Program-made: the position numbers and the translations under genes
Assembly: GCA_024636355.1 (NCBI GenBank)
Contig: JAGXHH010000037.1
Span: forward strand, 1 to 33,641
From: Desulfobacteraceae bacterium
Lineage (GTDB): Bacteria > Desulfobacterota > Desulfobacteria > Desulfobacterales > Desulfosalsimonadaceae
Direction of reading: 5' to 3'
Length of the DNA stretch: 33,641 nucleotides
Shown: piece after piece, positions 16,013 to 22,361 of the stretch
Layout of the letters: each line of letters starts with the position of its first letter
How positions within the stretch are numbered: position 1 is the stretch's first letter
Notes under the pieces: model-generated
The model's input: the letters and a program-made list of their open reading frames with translations, nothing else
What the model was told of the DNA's origin: nothing
Database searches by the model: none

Positions 16013-17121
16013 AATTGGCTTATAAAAGGACTTTTGAAACATTTTCCGGAAAGATCCGCGTCGCGCTGGCGCTAATGGCGGTGTTGCCCTGTTTGATCGT
16101 TATATACCTGTTTCTGGATGAAGGAATCGTACCGACGGATACGGTTTACCTTTTCGCTTCGCTGGCATTGCTTTCCATTTTTTCCGGTTTTGCGCTCCTC
16201 TGGCGGTCTGCTTTGCAGCTTTATTATTTAAGCTGCGAAACCGGAAAGCTCGAATCAGGGGAAAAACGGGATTCGATTCAAATTCAGGGGGATGACGAAG
16301 TCAACCGGATCGCCGCTCATTTCAACTCCCTGCTCAAGCGGCTCGAGGAAATGAAGCGGAAAAATCAGGATCAGGCCACGCAGTTAATGGTCTATGCCCG
16401 GGACCTTTCCCTTTCCTATCAGCGCACCAAGCGAGAAGAGGAACTGCGCAACCGCATCAGCCGCTATGTGGGCAATAACCTGGTTGAAAAACTGGTGAAT
16501 CTCAAGGACGGGGTTTTCCTGGAAACCGAACGGCGTTCGGTGACGGTTCTTTTTGCCGACATCCGTTCCTTTACGGCCATTGCCGAGCGCATGGCGGCCG
16601 AAGATGTGGTGCTGATGCTCAATCAGTATTTTTCGATTATGGTGGATTTGATTTTTAAGAATACCGGACTGCTGGACAAATTCGTAGGCGATCAGCTCAT
16701 CGCCGTCTTTGGTCTGGTCGATTCCGATACGAATCCGCCGGAAAATGCAATCCGGACGGCCATCGAGATGCAGGCGGCCACGGAAGAAATCATGAAGAAA
16801 AGAAAACGCAAAGGCCTGGAGACGTTTGACGTCGGTATCGGGATCAACACCGGAAATGCCATTATCGGCAACATCGGCTCGACGAACCGAATGGATTACA
16901 CGGTAATTGGTGATTGTGTCAATGTCGCAGCACGGCTGGAACAGATGGCCAAGGGCGGCGAAATTATCATCGGAGAACAGACCTATATCAATAATACCGG
17001 CAGCTTTCAATTCGAAAGCCGGGGCGAGGTCTACGTGAAGAACAAACTCGAACCTGTCGTCTGCTACAACGTCCTTGGAAACCAGGCGATCTCCTCATCC
17101 AAAGCGGCAATTCCCTCCTGA
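16009..17121 (+). CDS. Membrane-bound class III adenylate cyclase
   Basis: Makes cAMP from ATP. Two closely spaced transmembrane helices (about residues 17-36 and 42-65) form a short hairpin with almost no periplasmic part. A HAMP-like/coiled-coil segment (about 70-145) connects to the catalytic domain (about 170-350). Metal-binding D184 (FADIRSF) and D228 (VGDQLIAVFG), adenine-selecting K224 and D296 (MDYTVIGD), and transition-state N305 and R309 (NVAARLE) are all present, so this is an active adenylate rather than guanylate cyclase (from family rules). It overlaps the PilZ gene by four bases, tying c-di-GMP binding and cAMP synthesis into one unit. cAMP regulates type IV pili in Pseudomonas; a similar role here is inference. 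Last gene of the cluster. Confidence 0.93.
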   Translation: MKLAYKRTFETFSGKIRVALALMAVLPCLIVIYLFLDEGIVPTDTVYLFASLALLSIFSGFALLWRSALQLYYLSCETGKLESGEKRDSIQIQGDDEVNRIAAHFNSLLKRLEEMKRKNQDQATQLMVYARDLSLSYQRTKREEELRNRISRYVGNNLVEKLVNLKDGVFLETERRSVTVLFADIRSFTAIAERMAAEDVVLMLNQYFSIMVDLIFKNTGLLDKFVGDQLIAVFGLVDSDTNPPENAIRTAIEMQAATEEIMKKRKRKGLETFDVGIGINTGNAIIGNIGSTNRMDYTVIGDCVNVAARLEQMAKGGEIIIGEQTYINNTGSFQFESRGEVYVKNKLEPVVCYNVLGNQAISSSKAAIPS

Positions 17122-17295
17122 CCCCACGGGTTATGTCAAAAGATGCCTGAAATATCCGGCGTAAAAAAGCGGAACTGTAGCGCCGGTGGAAAATGTCCGT
17201 TGAACTTGCATGAAATTCCTTGTAATTTACTTACGGTGATTACTGTGGGAAAGGACGGCAGGTAGTAAGCTGTTTTGGGGAAAAAGAGTGGAGAA

Positions 17296-17393
17296 TGGCG
17301 GAAGTGCATGGGAATCGAACCCACCCGGGACGGTATTAACGCCCCACACCGGATTTGAAGTCCGGGAGCCCCACCAGTGAGCTGCGCACTTCC
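17296..17393 (-). tRNA. selC: tRNA-Sec (anticodon UCA)
   Basis: Read on the minus strand, this is a 98-base tRNA including an encoded CCA (17296-17298). The 8-bp acceptor stem GGAAGTGC/GCACTTCC, discriminator G, anticodon loop ACTTCAAAT flanked by CCGG stems, a very long variable arm and a T-arm with GGTTCGATTCC are all visible. The longer acceptor stem and UCA anticodon are diagnostic of selenocysteine tRNA. It implies that the organism makes selenoproteins; selA, selB and selD are not in this window. It stands alone between the cyclase and the M20 peptidase. Confidence 0.96.
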
Positions 17394-17409
17394 GCAATCT
17401 GCAAAAGAA

Positions 17410-17436
17410 ATTATCGTTTAATTCCTTCGGGGTCAA
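17410..17436 (-). promoter_or_regulatory. Likely promoter of tRNA-Sec
   Basis: On the minus strand, TTGACC (17431-17436) and GATAAT (17410-17415) are separated by 15 bases. Both are one mismatch from consensus; the spacing is short. Transcription would begin about ten bases before the tRNA 5' end. It lies inside the leader of the divergent M20 peptidase gene. Confidence 0.5.
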
Positions 17437-17458
17437 GCATTTTAAAAAAGGATCCATA

Positions 17459-18619
17459 ATGACAATGATCGACGACAAGGACCGACTGGGCCGGACATTC
17501 AAGTTCCTGGCAGGAATCGACAGCGTTTCCCGGGAAGAGGGGATAATATCTCAGGAAATCCGAAAAATCCTGGAGGAACTCGGAGCCGAGGTGTTTATCG
17601 ATGGCAGCGGCCGGCAGACCGGCAGCAATACCGGTAATCTGATCGCCAAGTTTGATGGCAATCGCAACGCCCCCATACTGTTGTTAAATGCCCACATGGA
17701 CACGGTCGAGCCGGGAAGGGGTGTCAAGCCCCAGTTCTCGGACGGTGTGTTTACGAGCGACGGCACCACGGTGCTGGGGGCCGATGATAAGAGCGCCATT
17801 GCCATCATTATAGAAGCCTTGCGGCTGATTCGCGAAAAGGATCTGCCCCACGGACCCCTGGAGGTGGTCTTCACTATCTGCGAAGAAATCGGTCTCCTGG
17901 GGGCCAAGCACCTCGACTACAGCCTGCTTGCTGCCGAGGTCGGCTATGCGCTCGATACAGCCGACACCGAAACCATTATCACCATGGCCCCGGCATCGAA
18001 TCGGTTCGACCTGACCGTGCATGGCAAATCGGCCCACGCGGGCGCCGATCCGGAACGGGGAATAAATGCCATCGCCATCGCCAGCAAAGCGATTGCAGGC
18101 CTGGAACTGGGCCGCATCGATTCCGAGACCACCTGCAACATCGGGTTTATAGAATGTGCAGGGGCAACCAATATCGTACCGGACCAGGTGCGGATCAAGG
18201 GAGAAGTCCGGAGTCATGACCTGGAAAAGCTCGAGGAGGTAACCCAACGGATCATTGCGGCATTTGATCAAACGGTGGAAAACTGGCCACAACGGGATGA
18301 CGCACAAGGCCTGCCCCATCTCACAGTTCATGTCGATAATGAATTTCCCGGAACGAATATTTCCGATTCCCATCCGGTGGTCCGACTGGCCAAAAAAGCT
18401 GCCGAAAATCTGGGGCGGCAGATCGTATCGAAAAAAACCGGCGGCGGCGCGGATGCCAACATCTTTTTTTCACGGGGAATCATTACCGGCGTGATCGGTA
18501 CCGGCATGCGCGACATCCACACGGTTCGGGAATGGATCCGGCTGGATGATATGGCCGAAACCGTTCGGCTGCTGCTCGAGATCATTCGCCTGCATGCCGA
18601 ACGGGAACCGATATCATGA
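17459..18619 (+). CDS. M20-family zinc peptidase (PepT/YqjE-like)
   Basis: A 386-residue cytoplasmic metallopeptidase, close to tripeptidase T-like aminopeptidases. Metal-site residues are visible: H79 and D81 (HMDTV), bridging D109 (GADDKS), catalytic/ligand E142-E143 (ICEEIG), and an Asp in YALDTAD. The dimerisation domain begins near NRFDLTVHGKSAHAG, whose His is also conserved, and a final His occurs in GTGMRDIHTVREW. ATG 17459 follows AAGGAT. The last four bases overlap larC (ATGA, 18616-18619), suggesting translational coupling. Peptide scavenging is the likely role; the exact substrate cannot be read from sequence. Confidence 0.9.
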   Translation: MTMIDDKDRLGRTFKFLAGIDSVSREEGIISQEIRKILEELGAEVFIDGSGRQTGSNTGNLIAKFDGNRNAPILLLNAHMDTVEPGRGVKPQFSDGVFTSDGTTVLGADDKSAIAIIIEALRLIREKDLPHGPLEVVFTICEEIGLLGAKHLDYSLLAAEVGYALDTADTETIITMAPASNRFDLTVHGKSAHAGADPERGINAIAIASKAIAGLELGRIDSETTCNIGFIECAGATNIVPDQVRIKGEVRSHDLEKLEEVTQRIIAAFDQTVENWPQRDDAQGLPHLTVHVDNEFPGTNISDSHPVVRLAKKAAENLGRQIVSKKTGGGADANIFFSRGIITGVIGTGMRDIHTVREWIRLDDMAETVRLLLEIIRLHAEREPIS

Positions 18620-19779
18620 TCGCCTACCTGGATTGTTTTTCCGGAATCAGCGGTGACATGACCCTGGGTGCCCTGGTGGATCTCGGGGTCCCCGTGGACT
18701 GGCTCGAAGACCGGATCAAGACGTCATTGTCATTAACCGGCTTTCGCCTCCAGGTTCGTACTGTTGACCGTTCGGGGATTTCCGCCCGAAAGGTTGATGT
18801 GATTGTCGATGATACGACCGAACGCGATTATGCCCGAATCCGGCAGATGATTCAAACGGGAAACCTTTCCGCCGCGGTTGCGGAAACGAGTCTGGCCATG
18901 TTTGCGCGCCTGGCCGCTGCGGAAGCAAAAATTCACGGCTGCCCGGCAGATGCGGTTCACTTCCATGAACTCGGCGGAGTTGATGCCATTGTCGACATTG
19001 TCGGTGCGGCCCTCGGGTTCGATTACCTGGGCATCAAAACTGTGCGGGCATCCTCGATTGCCCTGGGTTCAGGGACGGTGCGCTGTGCACACGGAACGCT
19101 TCCGGTACCGGCGCCCGCAACGGTGGCTATACTGGAGGGGGTGCCGGCATATGGCACCGAAAGCGGCTGCGAACTGGTGACGCCGACCGGGGCGACCATT
19201 GTCACCACCCTTGCCGAAGGATATGGTGTTCTGCCCGATATGGTGATCGAAAAAACAGGGTACGGGGCAGGGCACAGGGATCTGAAAGGCCGGCCGAACG
19301 TGCTTCGCATCATAACCGGCCGATTGGAAAGCGCTTCCGCTGATACCATGGAAATGGTGGAGACGTGCATTGACGATATGAATCCGGAGGTGTTCGGATA
19401 CGTAAGCGAACGGCTTTTCGGCGATGGTGCGGCCGATGTCTACATGGTGCCGGTCTACATGAAAAAGGGGCGACCCGGCACAATGTTGCAGGTGCTGTGC
19501 AGCCGGGCGAACCAGTCGGCGGTTATCGAGCGGATTTTAAATGAAACGACCGCCATCGGGGTGCGCCATTACAGTGTCCAACGACAGGTTCTGGAACGCT
19601 GCGCCGTGACGGTATCCACGCCGCTGGGTCCGGTTGCGGCCAAGCAAGTGAGAACCCCGGATGGAAACGTCCGTATTGCACCGGAATACGAAGCATGCCG
19701 GAAAATTGCGGCTGAAAAGAATCTGCCCGTTCAATCGGTTTATAATGCCGTTCTGCGGCATATCGGCCAGGGAAAATAG
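18616..19779 (+). CDS. larC: LarC, nickel-pincer cofactor biosynthesis protein
   Basis: LarC inserts nickel into the pyridinium-3,5-bisthiocarboxylic acid mononucleotide made by LarB and LarE, using CTP, to form the cofactor of lactate racemase and related enzymes. The 387-residue protein has family hallmarks: the N-terminal YLDCFSGISGDM, the His-containing VHFHELGGVDAIVDIVG, SSIALGSGTV, GTLPVPAPAT, ELVTPTGA and GYGAGHRDL, then ETCIDDMNPE. In Lactobacillus the gene is split and joined by frameshifting; here it is one continuous frame. It overlaps the peptidase gene by four bases. larA, larB and larE are not in the window, so the client enzyme is unknown. Confidence 0.93.
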   Translation: MIAYLDCFSGISGDMTLGALVDLGVPVDWLEDRIKTSLSLTGFRLQVRTVDRSGISARKVDVIVDDTTERDYARIRQMIQTGNLSAAVAETSLAMFARLAAAEAKIHGCPADAVHFHELGGVDAIVDIVGAALGFDYLGIKTVRASSIALGSGTVRCAHGTLPVPAPATVAILEGVPAYGTESGCELVTPTGATIVTTLAEGYGVLPDMVIEKTGYGAGHRDLKGRPNVLRIITGRLESASADTMEMVETCIDDMNPEVFGYVSERLFGDGAADVYMVPVYMKKGRPGTMLQVLCSRANQSAVIERILNETTAIGVRHYSVQRQVLERCAVTVSTPLGPVAAKQVRTPDGNVRIAPEYEACRKIAAEKNLPVQSVYNAVLRHIGQGK

Positions 19780-19843
19780 AGACGAACTTTCTGCGGTAAA
19801 CAATGCCTTGACACGAGGTATGCCGGATTATAGAACCGTTTCC

Positions 19844-20302
19844 ATGAATTTCAAGCGCCACCTGATCATCGGCATTGCCACATGCGGCGGTATTGGAAAC
19901 GCCCCGTTTGCCCCCGGAACATTCGGATCGCTTCCGGGCGTGCTCCTCTATTTTCTGCTCTCGGTCCTGGCTCCGGCGTATGCGGTGGTCTGCCTGCTGA
20001 GCATTATCGGTATTGCGGTCTGGAGCGCCGGACATGCCGAGCAGTTTCTCATCCGGAAGGATCCAAAAAATGTCGTAATCGATGAAATCGCAGGGATGGG
20101 GGTCACGTTTATCGGCCTTCCGTTTTCCTGGCCGGTCGCCATTGCGGGATTTCTTCTTTTCCGGATTTTTGATATTATAAAACCGTATCCGATAAATTTT
20201 CTGGAAAAACGGTTTGCCGGCGGCATCGGCGTGGTCATCGACGATGTGGCGGCCGGTGTGATCTGCCGGATTCTGTTGGGGGTCGGACTCTGGTTGATCT
20301 GA
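19844..20302 (+). CDS. pgpA: Phosphatidylglycerophosphatase A
   Basis: An integral membrane enzyme that dephosphorylates phosphatidylglycerol phosphate to phosphatidylglycerol. Motifs are intact: APGTFGSLPG, NVVIDEIAGM with the acidic catalytic residues, FRIFDIIKPYPI and GGIGVVIDDVAAG. Three or four hydrophobic helices are visible. The start is uncertain: ATG 19844 gives a normal-length 152-residue protein but has no ribosome site, ATG 19820 has GAGG too close (one base), and the frame runs back into larC. Coupling to larC translation is possible. thpR follows after 24 bases. Confidence 0.9.
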   Translation: MNFKRHLIIGIATCGGIGNAPFAPGTFGSLPGVLLYFLLSVLAPAYAVVCLLSIIGIAVWSAGHAEQFLIRKDPKNVVIDEIAGMGVTFIGLPFSWPVAIAGFLLFRIFDIIKPYPINFLEKRFAGGIGVVIDDVAAGVICRILLGVGLWLI

Positions 20303-20326
20303 GAAAATTATAAAGAGATTGCCGCA

Positions 20327-20938
20327 ATGGCCGGAAACGGGAAATCACAAGACGAAAGGCAACCGGCATCGAAACGAATCCGGGCGTTTGTCGCGATAGA
20401 ACTGCCGGAAACGGTCCGGAATGCCTTGGGCAGCCTTCAGAAAAATCTCAGGGATTACGGATTTTCCGCCAAATGGAGCCGGCCGGAAAATATCCATCTG
20501 ACCCTGAAATTTCTCGGCGATATCGCCGAATCGGAAATCGCCCCTCTGGGGGAACAGATGGCGTCCATTGCGCGGGAAACCGCGCCGATAACTATAGTTG
20601 CCCAGGGATTGGGCGTGTTTCCGAGCGTGCGGCGGCCCCGGGTATTGTGGACCGGGATCGGCGGCGAAACGGACCGATTGTCAAACCTGCAGCAAGCCAT
20701 AGAATCGGGTTTCGAGACTCTTGGTTATGAACGGGAGAGCAAACGATTCGCCGGTCATTTTACATTGGCCCGGTTCAAGGGCGGGGTCGATCCGGAAGCA
20801 ATCGTTTCCGCAATGGGCCGGTTCGGTGGTTTTGTTTCCGATTCGTTTACGGCCGACCATGTACACCTGTTTCAAAGTGAATTAACGCCCCGGGGACCGA
20901 TTTATACCAAAATAGTCAGTAAGTATTTGGAAAAATAA
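20327..20938 (+). CDS. thpR: RNA 2',3'-cyclic phosphodiesterase (2'-5' RNA ligase family)
   Basis: A 203-residue member of the 2H phosphoesterase superfamily. The two catalytic HxTx motifs are H57-T59 (HLTLKFLGD) and H144-T146 (HFTLARFK). RIRAFVAIELPE at residues 18-29 is the typical N-terminus; the first 17 residues are a polar extension. It opens 2',3'-cyclic phosphates on RNA; the cellular substrate is uncertain. Start ATG 20327 follows AAAGAG. In related genomes pgpA, thpR and recA are often neighbours, sometimes with cinA, which is missing here. Confidence 0.9.
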   Translation: MAGNGKSQDERQPASKRIRAFVAIELPETVRNALGSLQKNLRDYGFSAKWSRPENIHLTLKFLGDIAESEIAPLGEQMASIARETAPITIVAQGLGVFPSVRRPRVLWTGIGGETDRLSNLQQAIESGFETLGYERESKRFAGHFTLARFKGGVDPEAIVSAMGRFGGFVSDSFTADHVHLFQSELTPRGPIYTKIVSKYLEK

Positions 20939-20944
20939 TCTTGC

Positions 20945-20963
20945 TCTTAATCTTAATCTTAAT
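20945..20963 (+). repeat. Three-copy hexamer TCTTAA
   Basis: TCTTAA occurs three times head-to-tail, immediately after the thpR stop codon (20938). It is a short simple repeat and could change copy number by slippage. Confidence 0.8.
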
Positions 20964-20984
20964 TGCCATGAAAAAGTCCGTTTT

Positions 20985-21067
20985 AACCACAGAGGGCACA
21001 AAGTACACAGAGAACTGCTCTTTTATTTTAACGACTTATCTCTGTGACCTCTGAGTTCTCTGTGGTT
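20985..21067. repeat. 83-base inverted-repeat element with AACCACAGAG termini
   Basis: The ends AACCACAGAG (20985-20994) and CTCTGTGGTT (21058-21067) are perfect inverted repeats. Inside, imperfect CACAGAGAACT and AGTTCTCTG-like units continue the symmetry around an AT-rich centre (about 21020-21035). This purine-rich CACAGAG family is familiar from dispersed repeats in several bacterial groups (recollection, not searched). It could fold into a long imperfect hairpin after thpR. Confidence 0.75.
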
Positions 21068-21121
21068 GCTTTTGCTTTTTACGAATTCATCAATACTTGA
21101 TGTATACCCGTTTTTTAAAAA

Positions 21122-21137
21122 CTGTGTCAAATGACAA
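21122..21137. promoter_or_regulatory. Possible LexA-type operator upstream of recA
   Basis: CTGT-N8-ACAA matches the gamma-proteobacterial SOS box CTGT-N8-ACAG at seven of eight bases. It contains the symmetric TGTCA-AA-TGACA. It lies 122 bases before the recA ATG. LexA motifs in Deltaproteobacteria vary widely, so this is only a candidate. Confidence 0.3.
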
Positions 21138-21258
21138 TAGGGCATCGCCAAACCGGCACGGTTTTTTTGGCCGGCAACCCATGATCGGGACCGTGTTTCA
21201 CTTGCGGTGGGATGCGGTTGACGCAAACACCTTGGCGAAGATATTCAGGAGAACGACA

Positions 21259-22341
21259 ATGATCAAATCCGCGGACAAGGAAAAAGCAGTAGAATCGGCA
21301 ATGAGCCAGATCGAGCGTCAGTTCGGCAAAGGCGCCATTATGAAGCTGGGCAGCAATGTGGTCCTCGACATTCCCGCAATTCCGACCGGTTCGCTGGCTT
21401 TGGACCTGGCATTGGGTGTCGGGGGGCTGCCCCGTGGACGAATTACGGAAATCTACGGCCCGGAGGCCTCCGGAAAAACCACCCTGGCGCTGCATGCGGT
21501 GGCCGAAGCCCAGAAACAGGGGGGGATCGCCGCATTTATCGATGCCGAACATGCACTGGATACGGCATACGCCAGGAAATTGGGTGTCAATTGTGATGAA
21601 CTCCTGGTGTCCCAGCCCGATACCGGAGAGCAGGCCTTGGAGATTGTCGACATGCTGGTCCGAAGCGGCGCCATCGACGTTCTGGTGATCGACTCTGTGG
21701 CCGCCCTGGTGCCCCGGGCGGAAATCGAAGGGGAGATGGGCGATTCCCATATGGGCCTGCAGGCCCGCCTGATGTCCCAGGCCCTGCGGAAATTGACGGC
21801 CAGCATCAGCAAAACCATGACATCGGTCATCTTCATCAACCAGATTCGAATGAAGATCGGAGTGGTGTTCGGCAATCCCGAAACCACAACCGGCGGCAAT
21901 GCCCTGAAATTTTATTCGACGGTTCGGCTGGAAGTGCGGCGGACCGGAGCGATCAAGGAGGGCCAGGACATCGTAGGCAGTCGGACAAAGGTGAAGGTGG
22001 TAAAAAACAAGGTCGCCCCGCCGTTCAAGGAAGCCGAATTCGATATCATGTACGGTGATGGAATTTCTGCCGCAGGCGACCTTCTCGACCTGGGAGTCAA
22101 GGCAGAGGTAATCGATAAGAGCGGGTCCTGGTATTCCTATGAAGGCGAGCGGATGGGCCAGGGTCGGGAGAATGTCAAAAAGTATTTCGACGAACATCCC
22201 GATTTTTATGCTCAGCTGCGCGACAAGGTAAAAGTGGCTATCGGTATCACGATCCCGCAGAAAAAAGAGGATAAGGCAGATGCTAAAGCCGATGTTAAAC
22301 CCGAGGCTAAAAAAGCCGATAAAGCAGCGGCTGCGCAATAA
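21259..22341 (+). CDS. recA: Recombinase A
   Basis: RecA forms filaments on single-stranded DNA, drives strand exchange and triggers LexA cleavage. ATG 21259 gives a 360-residue protein with a canonical N-terminus and has AGGAGAAC upstream; the frame opens earlier at 21097 without homology. Walker A GPEASGKTT starts at residue 67. Walker B LVIDSVAALVP, the L1/L2 DNA loops (GEMGDSHMGLQARLMSQALRK and the FGNPETTTGGNALKFYS region) and the C-terminal domain are intact. The tail is Lys/Asp/Ala-rich (DKADAKADVKPEAKKADKAAA), more repetitive than the acidic tail of E. coli RecA. alaS follows after 20 bases; recX, often between them, is absent. Confidence 0.97.
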   Translation: MIKSADKEKAVESAMSQIERQFGKGAIMKLGSNVVLDIPAIPTGSLALDLALGVGGLPRGRITEIYGPEASGKTTLALHAVAEAQKQGGIAAFIDAEHALDTAYARKLGVNCDELLVSQPDTGEQALEIVDMLVRSGAIDVLVIDSVAALVPRAEIEGEMGDSHMGLQARLMSQALRKLTASISKTMTSVIFINQIRMKIGVVFGNPETTTGGNALKFYSTVRLEVRRTGAIKEGQDIVGSRTKVKVVKNKVAPPFKEAEFDIMYGDGISAAGDLLDLGVKAEVIDKSGSWYSYEGERMGQGRENVKKYFDEHPDFYAQLRDKVKVAIGITIPQKKEDKADAKADVKPEAKKADKAAAAQ

Positions 22342-22361
22342 TTCAGTAAAGCGGAGTATCC

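Larger units (their letters stand above)
20939..21258 (+). other. 320-base repeat-bearing region before recA
   Basis: No believable gene; the recA frame opens at 21097, but without recA homology before 21259. It holds a three-copy hexamer (20945-20963), an inverted-repeat element (20985-21067), an A/T-rich stretch with GTATAC, and a possible SOS-type site (21122-21137). No clear -35/-10 pair was found. Confidence 0.6.

Noticed and set aside
21127..22338. 403-residue open frame on the minus strand opposite recA
   Set aside because: It mirrors recA codons, is rich in His, Gly and Gln, and has no family resemblance; recA on the + strand is certain.
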